The notes beneath the pieces are model-generated. The model saw only the letters and a list, made by a program, of their open reading frames with translations. It searched no databases and was not told the origin of the DNA. Below are positions 23,683 to 32,538 of a DNA stretch of 64,000 nt, one piece after another; the first letter of the stretch is position 1, and every line of letters starts with the position of its first letter. A program made the position numbers and the translations under genes. Source of the stretch: Bacteroidota bacterium (GTDB taxonomy: Bacteria; Bacteroidota; Bacteroidia; Bacteroidales; JAAYUG01). The stretch is from positions 1 through 64,000 of the forward strand of contig JAKPTE010000040.1 of the NCBI GenBank assembly GCA_029571215.1, written 5' to 3'.

Positions 23683-26046
23683 ATGAATACACGTGTTCAA
23701 AAGCTTCGTGAAGAAAGTCTGAATGCTGTCAACAAACTCAGTCCTGAACGAGCATTATTGGTAACTGCGTTTTATAGAAGCGAAAAAGCTGCTGGTTTAT
23801 CAGCACCGGTTACTCGTGCTCTCTGCTTCGAACATATCATGAAAAATAAAGCATTATGGCTGGGTGACGGTGAACTGATTGTAGGAGAAAGGGGGCCGGC
23901 ACCTAAAGCTACACCTACCTATCCCGAAGTAGCCCTGCATTCGCTGGAAGATTTAAAAGTTCTCGATTCTCGTCCCAAAGTATCGTTCAAGGTCGACGAA
24001 GAAATGCTTTCGGCATATCGTGACGTGGTTATCCCTTTCTGGAAAGGAAAAAGCAACCGCGAAAAAATGATGACGCTTCTGCCCCGCGAATGGCATGATG
24101 CTTATGAGGCAGGGATCTTTACCGAGTTTCAGGAACAGCGCTCTCCAGGGCATACTGTACTGGGTGATAAAATTTACCATAAAGGTTTAACTGATCTTAT
24201 AAAGGAAGTCAGGCTGAACCTGGAATCGCTCGATTACATTAATGACCCTGAAGCTTTTGAAAAGCGAGAGGAACTTACTGCCATGGAAATAGCCGCCAGG
24301 GCTCTGATTTCTTATGCCAACAGGTACGCTGTTCTGCTGGATGAAAAAGCAGAAGCAGAAACCAATCAGGAACGGAAAAAAGAACTCCTGGAAATGGCGC
24401 AGATTTGTCGGAATGTGCCTGCCTATGCCCCCCGAACATTCCACGAAGCACTGCAGTATTATTGGTTTGTTCATGTGGGCGTCATTTCGGAGGTAAACCC
24501 ATGGGATTCTTTCAATCCCGGACGGCTTGACCAGCATCTATGGCCTTTTTACCGCAAGGGACTGGAAGATGGAACGCTCACCGAAGAACGTGCCAGGGAA
24601 CTTTTACAGGCGTTCTGGGTAAAGTTCAATAACCATCCTGCCCCTCCCAAAATCGGCGTTACCGCACTCGAAAGCAATACCTATACCGATTTTGCACTTA
24701 TCAATCTTGGAGGAGTAAAAGCCGACGGCTCTGATGCCGTGAATGAACTCACGTATCTGATCCTGGATGTTATTGAGGAAATGCGACTGTTGCAGCCAAG
24801 TTCCATGGTGCAGGTAAGCAAAAAAAATCCCGATGCCTTCCTTTATCGTGCACTCAAAATTGTCAAAACTGGATTCGGCCAACCTTCTATTTTCAATACC
24901 GATGCCATTGTACAGGAACTTCTTCGCCAGGGTAAATCACTCGAAGATGCCCGTAACGGAGGAGCCAGCGGTTGCGTTGAAGCAGGAGCATTCGGGAAAG
25001 AAGCGTACATTCTCACTGGCTATTTTAATCTGCCGAAAATCCTCGAGATCACACTCAATAATGGAGTTGACCCACGGACCGGAAAGAAAATTGGCCTGGA
25101 AACAGGAAATCCATCCGGTTTCACGAGTTTTGACGATCTGCTAAAAGCATATCAGCAACAACTACGGCATTTTATTGACATCAAGATTGCCGGTAATAAC
25201 CTGATTGAACGACTTTTTGCTAAAAATATACCCACTCCTTTTCTGTCCCTGTTTATCGATGATTGCATAGCCAAAGGAAAAGACTATATTAACGGTGGTC
25301 CCAGGTACAACACCAGCTATATTCAGGGGGTAGGACTGGGAAGCATAACCGACAGCCTGACCGCGCTTAAATACCATGTGTTTGATAAAAAAGATGTTTC
25401 CATTCAGTTGATGCTGGAGGCGCTGCGTGCAAATTTTGCCGGATTTGAAGATCTGCACCATAAGCTGGTGTATGAAACACCCAAATACGGAAATGATGAT
25501 GATTATGCCGATGAACAGGCCCGGATAGTTTTTAATATGTTTTTTGAAGCTGTTGACGGACGGCCTACCGCAAGAGGTGCAACCTTCCGCATCAACATGC
25601 TTCCCACAACAAGCCATGTCTATTTTGGAAGTGTTATTGGAGCTTTACCCGACGGAAGAAAAGCAGGTATACCACTCTCCGAAGGAATTTCTCCGGTCCA
25701 GGGAGCCGATACCCATGGACCTACTGCTGTACTGAAATCTGCCGCTAAAATAGATCACTTGAAAACAGGGGGAACCTTGCTCAACCAGAAATTCTCGCCT
25801 GATTTTTTCAGGGATGAAACTGCCATCCAGAAACTGGGCTCTCTTGTTCGTAGTTATTTTCGACTCGACGGCCACCATATTCAGTACAATGTCGTATCAG
25901 CTGAAACCCTGCGGGACGCACAAAAACATCCGGAAAAATACCGCGATCTGATCGTGCGTGTGGCAGGATACAGTGATTATTTCAATGACCTGGGAGAAGA
26001 TCTCCAGAATGAAATTATCAGAAGAACGGAGCATGAGGGGGTTTGA
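23683..26046 (+). CDS. hypD: Glycyl radical trans-4-hydroxy-L-proline dehydratase
   Basis: A 787-residue glycyl radical enzyme. The glycine loop RVAGYSDYF carries G762, and the thiyl site GCVE carries C431 and E433. Further active-site residues are H157 (SPGHTV) and D275 (NPWDSF). All of these equal the Clostridioides difficile trans-4-hydroxyproline dehydratase residues, as I remember them (H160, D278, C434, E436, G765), with a constant shift of three. The N-terminal KLREES and GELIVGE...PTYPE strings also match. The enzyme dehydrates 4-hydroxyproline to pyrroline-5-carboxylate, which proline synthesis or fermentation then uses. No P5C reductase gene is in the window. The enzyme is oxygen-labile, implying anaerobic life. 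The symbol is that of the dehydratase, not the hydrogenase factor. Confidence 0.9.
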   Translation: MNTRVQKLREESLNAVNKLSPERALLVTAFYRSEKAAGLSAPVTRALCFEHIMKNKALWLGDGELIVGERGPAPKATPTYPEVALHSLEDLKVLDSRPKVSFKVDEEMLSAYRDVVIPFWKGKSNREKMMTLLPREWHDAYEAGIFTEFQEQRSPGHTVLGDKIYHKGLTDLIKEVRLNLESLDYINDPEAFEKREELTAMEIAARALISYANRYAVLLDEKAEAETNQERKKELLEMAQICRNVPAYAPRTFHEALQYYWFVHVGVISEVNPWDSFNPGRLDQHLWPFYRKGLEDGTLTEERARELLQAFWVKFNNHPAPPKIGVTALESNTYTDFALINLGGVKADGSDAVNELTYLILDVIEEMRLLQPSSMVQVSKKNPDAFLYRALKIVKTGFGQPSIFNTDAIVQELLRQGKSLEDARNGGASGCVEAGAFGKEAYILTGYFNLPKILEITLNNGVDPRTGKKIGLETGNPSGFTSFDDLLKAYQQQLRHFIDIKIAGNNLIERLFAKNIPTPFLSLFIDDCIAKGKDYINGGPRYNTSYIQGVGLGSITDSLTALKYHVFDKKDVSIQLMLEALRANFAGFEDLHHKLVYETPKYGNDDDYADEQARIVFNMFFEAVDGRPTARGATFRINMLPTTSHVYFGSVIGALPDGRKAGIPLSEGISPVQGADTHGPTAVLKSAAKIDHLKTGGTLLNQKFSPDFFRDETAIQKLGSLVRSYFRLDGHHIQYNVVSAETLRDAQKHPEKYRDLIVRVAGYSDYFNDLGEDLQNEIIRRTEHEGV

Positions 26047-26070
26047 ATGAACCTGATTTATGCATTAGAA

Positions 26071-26805
26071 ATGCATTCATCACCCTCCGGGCCGATTGAA
26101 TCTTCCATTCATCAAGGTTAATACTTCTGCCATCGCTCATCCCTTTCGCTACTCAAATAACGGAAATAAGCTCTTGCTCATTCTCATGCACATTGCGAGC
26201 CTGTGGGAGGATGTCCACGATTGGTGTGGGCCGAGGCCGGGTTGGTTATGGACGTATGTGCGGGTACCTGACGGAGAGGCCTCAGCCTTCAATCGTGGTG
26301 ACTTTTTTTGGTTACTTTTTTGTGTGGCTGACAAAAAAGTAACTCAGGGTGCGGGGTGAAACCCCGCATAGCTCTCTGACCGAAAAATCTTTCTTTAAAA
26401 ATGCATGCATCATCCTCCGGGCCGATGGCATCTCCGATTCATGGATGTCCTGAATACCATCGCTTAACACTTCCGCTCCTTATAAAACGGAAATAAGCTC
26501 TTGCTCATACTCCTGCACTTTGCAAGCCTGTGGGAGGATGTCCACGATTGGTGTGGGCTGAGGCCGGGTTGGTTATGGACGATCGTGTAGGTACCTTACG
26601 GAGAGGCCTCAGCCTTCAATCGTGGAGACTTTTTTTGGTTACTTTTTTGTGTGGCTGACAAAAAAGTAACTCGGGGTTCGGGGTGAAACCCCGCAGAGCT
26701 CTTTGCCCGGAAAATCCTTCTTTAAAAATGCATTCATCACCCTAAGGGATGATGGAATCTTCAATCCATCGGAGTTAACCCCGATGCCATCGATCATGCT
26801 GCATA
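26071..26805. repeat. Tandem structured repeat, about 2.2 copies of a 327-330 base unit
   Basis: Unit A runs 26071-26400, unit B 26401-26727 and a partial unit C from 26728 to about 26805. Each unit begins ATGCAT(T/G)CATCA. Units A and B hold three inverted repeats in order. First is a long stem of CCACGATTG/CAATCGTGG enclosing GGCYGAGGCC/GGCCTCAGCC (26215-26298 in A). Second is a perfect 13-base stem GTTACTTTTTTGT/ACAAAAAAGTAAC with a 7-base loop (26311-26343; 26638-26670). Third is a GC stem GCGGGGT-GAA-ACCCCGC (26351-26367; shorter in B). There is no credible ORF. It could be a non-autonomous mobile element, a REP/BIME-like repeat or a non-coding RNA. Confidence 0.85.
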
Positions 26806-26909
26806 ATCCGGGTTAAATGTATTTTGCTATATTTTTCTTTATATTTAAAATCTGATCTAAATTGTTATGATAACCCTGATTATTACTAACCAAACAAAAA
26901 CCAGAACCT

Positions 26910-27371
26910 ATGGAAGACCTTGAAAACAAAAACACCCAGGAAAACTTCATGCTGATTGACCAGGAAATAAAAGACTACCTGCTTGAATCAGCCCGATGGG
27001 GAAAATTTTTAGCCATTGTGGGCTATATTGGTATCGGATTCCTGATTATAATAGGATTGATCTTTATGGCTGGCTTTTCATTTGCCTCCCGTTTTTCAGG
27101 AGCACGGTTTCCCATGGTAATAGGATTTCTTTATACCATTCTGGCCATTCTGTACTTCTTCCCGGTCAATTACCTCTTCAAATTCTCCGACCAGATAAAA
27201 AAAGGATTCGAATCCAATAGGCAGCAGACCCTTGCCTCAGGATTTTCCAGTATGAAATCGATGTTTAAATTTATAGGAATCCTTACCATCGTTATTCTGT
27301 CGATATATGCTCTTATATTGCTTATTGCAATCCCTGCGTCGATTTTTTTCAGACACAATTTGCCGTATTGA
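26910..27371 (+). CDS. Small membrane protein, DUF5362-like
   Basis: A 153-residue protein with an acidic N-terminal segment (about residues 1-30), then four hydrophobic helices at roughly 37-58, 67-90, 120-145 and a shorter one between. A cytoplasmic loop carries SDQIKKGFESNRQQTLASGF. The layout, with a helix-FSDQIKKG-loop-SMKSMFKFIGI pattern, resembles the DUF5362 family of Bacteroidota, whose function is unknown. It follows the structured repeats and precedes a ThuA gene by 75 bases; no functional link is evident. Confidence 0.7.
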   Translation: MEDLENKNTQENFMLIDQEIKDYLLESARWGKFLAIVGYIGIGFLIIIGLIFMAGFSFASRFSGARFPMVIGFLYTILAILYFFPVNYLFKFSDQIKKGFESNRQQTLASGFSSMKSMFKFIGILTIVILSIYALILLIAIPASIFFRHNLPY

Positions 27372-27446
27372 ACTTAATCTGATAGCGGTTCAGAATACCT
27401 GATTTCATGCTTCAAAAAGAAAATTCACTCATTAAAACTATATGTC

Positions 27447-28247
27447 ATGCGATCGCTGCCTGTTTTTTCCCTTACAAACACCCTGGCCAGAATTTTGCTG
27501 ACGCTGTCGGCCGTTTTGATTCTTGCAGTTCCCCTGCATTCACAGCCGTCCGGAAAGCGGCGTATCCTGGTCGTTTACGGCGGCTGGGAGGGGCATCAGC
27601 CCAAGGAATGTGCCGGCATTTTCATTGACTGGCTGAAAAGCCTGGGCCACGACGTCATCGTGTCAGAGTCCCTTGATGTTTATACCGACAAAGTCCTGAT
27701 GAATTCGATCGATCTTATCATCCAGGTGTGGACAATGGGACAGATTTCCTCCGAGCAGGAAAAAGGCCTGCTCGAGGCAGTGAAAAATGGAACGGGGCTG
27801 GCTGGCTGGCATGGCGGCCTGGGCGACTCGTTCCGGCAAAATACCGAATACCAGTTTATGGTAGGCGGACAGTGGGTTGCCCATCCCGGAGGAGTAATTG
27901 ATTATGAGGTACATATTTCCGACAAAAACGATCCGGTCACGGCCGGACTTACCGATTTTAAAATGCATTCGGAACAATACTACATGCATGTTGATCCGAA
28001 TATAAAGGTTCTTGCCACAACCACTTTCGGCGACCAATATGCTTCATGGATTAAAGGCTGCGTTGTACCCGTTGCCTGGAAAAAATATTACGGAAAAGGA
28101 AGGGTATTCTATTCCTCGCTTGGGCATCAGGCGGTTGATTTTAACGTCCCGCAGGCTCTGGAAATCATGAAACGGGGTATTTTATGGGCCCTCGACAGCA
28201 AATACAAGCCTGCTGAAACGTGGGTGCAGCCGGTATATAAAAAGTAA
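27447..28247 (+). CDS. Secreted ThuA-domain protein
   Basis: A 266-residue protein with a signal peptide (hydrophobic to about residue 31, PLHSQ). The mature part is a ThuA-like class I glutamine amidotransferase fold: RRILVVYGGWEGH, LIIQVWTMGQIS, GLAGWHGGLGDSF and RVFYSSLGH. ThuA was named from trehalose utilisation and related proteins are frequent in carbohydrate loci, but the activity is not settled. The conserved GWHGG takes the position of the nucleophile elbow without a cysteine. It may act on sugars in the periplasm. Confidence 0.85.
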   Translation: MRSLPVFSLTNTLARILLTLSAVLILAVPLHSQPSGKRRILVVYGGWEGHQPKECAGIFIDWLKSLGHDVIVSESLDVYTDKVLMNSIDLIIQVWTMGQISSEQEKGLLEAVKNGTGLAGWHGGLGDSFRQNTEYQFMVGGQWVAHPGGVIDYEVHISDKNDPVTAGLTDFKMHSEQYYMHVDPNIKVLATTTFGDQYASWIKGCVVPVAWKKYYGKGRVFYSSLGHQAVDFNVPQALEIMKRGILWALDSKYKPAETWVQPVYKK

Positions 28248-28372
28248 ATCATTTTTGCCTCTTTCTCAGCAACCTATTTAAAAGCCAAATAGCAGCTTGT
28301 AAAAACAAAGTTGTATTTCCTAACCGCAGAAGCGAAATTCAACTCTGCACAAATTTCAATATGAAGGGTGCA

Positions 28373-28484
28373 GTTTTCTTAATAAGAAAACCACCGCGCC
28401 CAACATAAGATGTAAATATTTGTCAACCAACCTAATTATTAACTAAAACCTAATGAAGAGAATAGAAAGTGGCACGGTGGTTTT
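28373..28484. repeat. Inverted repeats flanking a 70-base spacer between thuA and folC
   Basis: Two nested structures are seen. GTTTTCTT-AAT-AAGAAAAC forms a hairpin at 28373-28391. AAAACCACCGCGCC (28387-28400) pairs with GGCACGGTGGTTTT (28471-28484) at 13 of 14 positions over a 70-base spacer. The right arm is followed by T residues, and the left arm is T-rich on the other strand, so it could serve as a two-way terminator for the convergent thuA and folC genes. The long loop is unusual for that and could indicate a small mobile element. Confidence 0.5.
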
Positions 28485-28539
28485 TACAAAATTTAAACGA
28501 AAGATATCCCGTTTTAGTATTTTTAATGTGAAAAATTAA
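28453..28539 (+). other. Short ORF inside the inverted repeat region
   Basis: A 28-codon frame (MKRIESGTVVF to KN) starts after the A/T-rich string AACTAAAACCTA, a context like many Bacteroidota starts, and its stop overlaps the folC stop. It is basic and has no recognised domain. It may be chance or the remaining start of a lost gene. Confidence 0.15.
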
Positions 28540-29858
28540 ATGTTCTCATCCCCTGGATATTTCAATGTACTGAGCAAATCTGCCACCACAAAAGTACTTC
28601 CACCTACAAGAACAAGATCTTCTTTTTGTGCCTTGCTCATTGCAGCCTGGAACGCTTCGGGAACACCGGGAAAAGAACTGCCTTTAAGTCCGGCTGAAGC
28701 AGCCATCCTGGCAAGTTCTCTCTCGTTCAGCGCCCTCTGGATATTGGCTCTGGTAAAGTAATATTCTGCCTTACGGGGCAGTATTCCCAGCACCCTGTCA
28801 AGAGGCTTGTCACTTACCGTGCCGTAAACAAAATGCAGCTTTCTATGAGGCGTCTGCTCAATCTGTGCAACCACCTCGCGTAAACCACCTTCATTGTGTC
28901 CGGTATCGCAAACAATCAGCGGATTTTTTCCCAGAACCTGCCACCGCCCCTGCAAGCCAGTGTTTTTAACTGTATTTCTAATTCCAACTGATATTTCATC
29001 CCAACTTGCACGGAACCAGCCACTTTCGTTCAGTACAGCACAGGCCGTAATAACTGCCGGAATATTCTTCTTCTGGTACATCCCCAGCAAATCGCTTTCC
29101 ACTTTCACCTCCCTGCCGTCAGGACCGGTCATGTATAAGGTTTGTATCCCGTTTCCGTTGGATTCTCTTTTCAAAACCTGCCAAAATCTGCTGGCATAAA
29201 CCAGTTTGCTACCACATTCTTTTGCCTTGTTTTCAAAAACCTGCCGGACTTCTTCCTGTTCCTCACTGATAACAACAGGAATGCCTTTTTTGATAATTCC
29301 GGCCTTTTCGGCTGCAATGGCCTGCAGGGTATTTCCGAGCAGGTCGGTATGATCCATGCTAATATTGGTAATTACCGAAAGCTCGGGGTTAATAATATTG
29401 GTAGAATCAAGCCTTCCGCCCAGTCCCACTTCAACAACCGCTACCTCCACCCCCGAACGGGCAAAAAAACCAAATGCCATGGCCACTGTCAGTTCAAAAA
29501 AGGAAGGTTTTACCGTTTCAATCAGTTCCGTATTCTGTTCTATAAACCGAATCACCTCCTCTTCCGGAATCATTTGTCCGTCCACCTTTATTCTTTCCCT
29601 GAAATCAATCAGATGGGGTGAGGTATAGAGCCCTGTTCTGAAGCCTGCTTCCTGCATGACGGAAGCCAGCATATGGGCAACCGAACCTTTCCCATTGGTT
29701 CCGGCTATATGAATGCTCCTGAACAAACGATGGGGATGGTGCAGGTGTTCGTCGAGCAGAACGATGTTCCCAAGACCTTCCTTATACGCAGGTTTCCCGA
29801 CCCTGTGGAATGCCGGTAAACGGCTGTACAAAAAATCTATCGCCTCTTTGTACTTCAT
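28536..29858 (-). CDS. folC: Bifunctional folylpolyglutamate/dihydrofolate synthase
   Basis: A 440-residue Mur-ligase-family protein of normal FolC length. The ATP loop is HIAGTNGKGSVAHML, followed by GLYTSPHL and RERI, the central VEVGLGGRLDSTN and the later DTGHNEGGL, all folate-ligase hallmarks. It adds glutamate to dihydropteroate and to tetrahydrofolates in the cytoplasm. The nitroreductase gene lies 12 bases upstream, so the two are probably one transcript starting near 30380. Confidence 0.95.
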   Translation of the reverse strand: MKYKEAIDFLYSRLPAFHRVGKPAYKEGLGNIVLLDEHLHHPHRLFRSIHIAGTNGKGSVAHMLASVMQEAGFRTGLYTSPHLIDFRERIKVDGQMIPEEEVIRFIEQNTELIETVKPSFFELTVAMAFGFFARSGVEVAVVEVGLGGRLDSTNIINPELSVITNISMDHTDLLGNTLQAIAAEKAGIIKKGIPVVISEEQEEVRQVFENKAKECGSKLVYASRFWQVLKRESNGNGIQTLYMTGPDGREVKVESDLLGMYQKKNIPAVITACAVLNESGWFRASWDEISVGIRNTVKNTGLQGRWQVLGKNPLIVCDTGHNEGGLREVVAQIEQTPHRKLHFVYGTVSDKPLDRVLGILPRKAEYYFTRANIQRALNERELARMAASAGLKGSSFPGVPEAFQAAMSKAQKEDLVLVGGSTFVVADLLSTLKYPGDENI

Positions 29859-29870
29859 TATGCATGGATT

Positions 29871-30380
29871 CTACCAGCCGTTTTCGTGAATACGGTCTGG
29901 CCGGAAACGGTTGGGAACGGGAACTTTTTCAGCAGGATAACCAAGAGAAATAACCGAGAATGGCTGTATGTGATCAGGCAGTCTGAATAATTCCTTTAGT
30001 GCCTTTTTTCTTTCTTCCCGGGGATGAATACCCACCCATACCGCTCCCAGACCAAGTCCGTGCGCAGCCAGCAAAATATTCTCAGTGGCCGCAGCACAAT
30101 CCACCGGCACGTAATCAGGTGTATGGGCCAGCGTTATATCCCCCAGCACAACAATGGCTGCAGCAGCCTGTCGCAGCATAGATCCGTATGGGTGCACATC
30201 GGCAATTTTGTTCAGCAGCTTTTTATCGGTTACCAGTATAAAATGCCATGGCTGCTTGTTCACTGCCGAAGGAGCATACATTCCGGCCTTGATGAGTTGC
30301 ATCAATGTTTCGCGGGAAATTTCCTGCTCCGTATACTTCCTGATGCTTCTGCGGTTGATAATAACGTCGAGGATGTTCAT
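29871..30380 (-). CDS. Nitroreductase-family FMN flavoprotein
   Basis: A 169-residue protein typical for small anaerobe nitroreductases. The FMN-binding NRRSIRKYT at the N-terminus, MYAPSAVNKQPWHF, the AATENILLAAHGLGLGAVWVG helix and the final SLGYPAEK are all present. Such proteins reduce nitro groups, quinones or flavins using NAD(P)H; the physiological substrate is unknown. It precedes folC by 12 bases and is divergent from phoH over about 105 bases. Confidence 0.92.
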   Translation of the reverse strand: MNILDVIINRRSIRKYTEQEISRETLMQLIKAGMYAPSAVNKQPWHFILVTDKKLLNKIADVHPYGSMLRQAAAAIVVLGDITLAHTPDYVPVDCAAATENILLAAHGLGLGAVWVGIHPREERKKALKELFRLPDHIQPFSVISLGYPAEKVPVPNRFRPDRIHENGW

Positions 30381-30485
30381 AAATTTTTTAACCTGCTTGC
30401 TTTTATTCAGTATAATTGAACAAAAACAGGCGCGAATTTATTGAATTATTTGGTAACCTCATTTCAATAACAAAAAACGTATTGT

Positions 30486-31817
30486 ATGGGAAAGAAATCT
30501 CGGAAGATTTTTGTGATCGACACCAATGTGCTCCTGCATGATTACACCTCCATCTACAATTTTGAAGAAAATGACGTAGTTCTTCCCATCGTCGTGCTGG
30601 AAGAGCTTGATAAAATGAAGAAGGGCAACGACATGATCAACTACAATGCCCGGGAATTTACCAGAGAACTCGACAAACTTTCGGGGGACAAACTCTTTAA
30701 CGGAGGAATTCCTCTTGGAAAGGGAAAAGGCAAGCTCAGCATAGAAACAGGAAAGCCCTTTTCGGCCAGGCTGAAAGGATCTTTCCCTGAGGAAACGCCT
30801 GATCACAGGATTCTTGCCATAACGGAATACCTGCACACTAAACACAGCGACAGGGCGGTAATTCTGGTCACTAAAGACATCAACCTGCGGATGAAAGCCA
30901 AGTCGCTGGGTATCATGGCCGAGGACTATAAGAGCGACAAGGTCGTAGACCTGGAAATCATGCAGAAGAACATTCAGGTTATCAGCAATTTCAACCACGA
31001 TCTAATTACCCGGCTTTACAATGAACCGCAGGGAATACCGGTTGCTGAATTCAAATTCAGGGAACCACCGGTTGCTCACCAGTATTTTATTCTGAAAAAC
31101 AACAGCCATAGTGTGCTGGCGCATTACGACCCTTATTCTAAAACCATTGGAAGGGTTGAAAAGAACCGTGCCTATGGTATCGAACCAAGGAATGCGGAAC
31201 AGGCCTTTTCGCTTGATGCTTTGCTTCGTGACGAGGTACAACTGGTTGGCCTTACAGGGAAGGCCGGCACCGGGAAAACCTTGCTTGCCCTTGCCGCTGC
31301 TTTACATCAGGAACGGAAATTTGAACAAATTTTCCTTGCACGACCCATCGTACCTCTTGGAAACCGTGACCTCGGCTACCTCCCGGGCGACATCAACGAA
31401 AAAATCGCTCCCTACATGCAACCATTGTTCGACAACCTGGCCGTTATCAAACACAAATTCAAGTCTCAAAGCAAAGAATACATTAAAATAGAGGAAATGC
31501 TTAAGGACGAAAAACTGGTCATTACTCCACTTGCTTACATAAGGGGCAGAAGCCTTTCAAACGTCTTTTTCATTGTTGATGAAGCACAGAATCTTACCCC
31601 TCACGAAGTAAAAACCATTATTACCCGAGCCGGCGAAGGTACCAAGATGGTCTTCACAGGCGATATTCAGCAAATCGACTCTCCCTACCTCGACAGTATG
31701 TCGAACGGGTTAAGTTATCTGGCCGATAAGATGCGCGGGCAGGAATTGTTTGCCCACGTAAACCTTGTAAAAGGTGAACGCAGTTATCTGGCCGAACTTG
31801 CCAGTAACCTGCTTTGA
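30486..31817 (+). CDS. PIN-PhoH fusion ATPase (YlaK/PhoH2-like)
   Basis: A 443-residue protein. Residues 1-140 are a PIN nuclease domain (FVIDTNVLLHD, LPIVVLEELDKMKKG, VTKDINLRMKA). Residues 240-443 are a PhoH P-loop ATPase with Walker A GKAGTGKT and Walker B FFIVDEAQN, and GEGTKMVFTGDIQQID as sensor region. PIN-PhoH proteins have been shown in some bacteria to be RNA helicase-nucleases. Actinobacterial versions have an upstream antitoxin-like partner; none is visible here. It is followed by a SixA-like phosphatase and ppk1, but each of these may have its own promoter. Confidence 0.93.
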   Translation: MGKKSRKIFVIDTNVLLHDYTSIYNFEENDVVLPIVVLEELDKMKKGNDMINYNAREFTRELDKLSGDKLFNGGIPLGKGKGKLSIETGKPFSARLKGSFPEETPDHRILAITEYLHTKHSDRAVILVTKDINLRMKAKSLGIMAEDYKSDKVVDLEIMQKNIQVISNFNHDLITRLYNEPQGIPVAEFKFREPPVAHQYFILKNNSHSVLAHYDPYSKTIGRVEKNRAYGIEPRNAEQAFSLDALLRDEVQLVGLTGKAGTGKTLLALAAALHQERKFEQIFLARPIVPLGNRDLGYLPGDINEKIAPYMQPLFDNLAVIKHKFKSQSKEYIKIEEMLKDEKLVITPLAYIRGRSLSNVFFIVDEAQNLTPHEVKTIITRAGEGTKMVFTGDIQQIDSPYLDSMSNGLSYLADKMRGQELFAHVNLVKGERSYLAELASNLL

Positions 31818-31843
31818 TAAACAGGAAATATTCCATAGCTTTG
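31813..31843 (+). promoter_or_regulatory. Bacteroidota-type promoter for the SixA-like gene
   Basis: TTTG at 31813-31816, 19 bases, then TAGCTTTG at 31836-31843: a full match to TTTG-N19-21-TAnnTTTG. The -33 box overlaps the phoH stop codon. The start codon follows 29 bases after the -7 box. Confidence 0.7.
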
Positions 31844-31872
31844 CTCCGCATTAAAATCTGGTTCATCAGACT

Positions 31873-32379
31873 ATGGAAAGCAATCTGCTCGAATTGCACA
31901 TTGTGAGGCATGGAAAATCCTCCTGGGATTATCCCCACATTGCGGACATTGATCGTCCGCTTACCGAACGGGGTATTGAAAATGCCCACCAGATGGCGCA
32001 GCGGTTTCTGGCAAATTATCATACACCCGACCTCATTATTACAAGCCCTGCTGCCAGAGCTGTTCATACCTGCCTTATTTTTGTCCGGATCCTCCGCGTT
32101 CCTTTTGAACAGATTACCATCAATGACTTGATTTATAACGGCACGGATGATGAAATTCTCGGAATGATCCATTCCGTGCCTCCCCGGGTAAAACGGCTCA
32201 TGATTTTTGGCCATAATCCTGCCTTCACCGATCTCGCCAACCGCTTCCTGCAGCACAAAATTGACAATCTTCCCACAGCCGGAATCGTTTCCCTTCATTT
32301 CAATACCCCCGACTGGCTCGAAATAAACCGTAGCAACGTGGTTTCTGAATTTTTCGATTTCCCCAAGCGGCAATCCTGA
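31873..32379 (+). CDS. SixA-like histidine phosphatase
   Basis: A 168-residue protein of the histidine phosphatase superfamily. The catalytic RHG is at residues 12-14 (IVRHGKSSWD), DRPLTERG follows and the second histidine lies in IFGHNPAF. SixA dephosphorylates a histidine on phosphotransfer proteins in Escherichia coli; in Bacteroidota the partner is unknown. It has its own consensus promoter upstream and is about 160 bases from ppk1. Confidence 0.9.
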   Translation: MESNLLELHIVRHGKSSWDYPHIADIDRPLTERGIENAHQMAQRFLANYHTPDLIITSPAARAVHTCLIFVRILRVPFEQITINDLIYNGTDDEILGMIHSVPPRVKRLMIFGHNPAFTDLANRFLQHKIDNLPTAGIVSLHFNTPDWLEINRSNVVSEFFDFPKRQS

Positions 32380-32538
32380 ACGGATAAATCCCTACCGATC
32401 CGTACACTTCCCTGAAACAAAGATTGTTAGCACGGTACCTTAGAAAAAAATTTGTTTCTGATTGTCATTTTGAATAACTTGCAAACTTGTTACTGTTAGT
32501 TCTTTAGCTGACACATACCTCCGGAAAACACTTCCCTC

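Noticed and set aside
26096-26359. An 87-codon frame in repeat unit A
   Set aside because: The matching frame in unit B is broken, and it reads through the hairpins; no coding pattern is kept between units.
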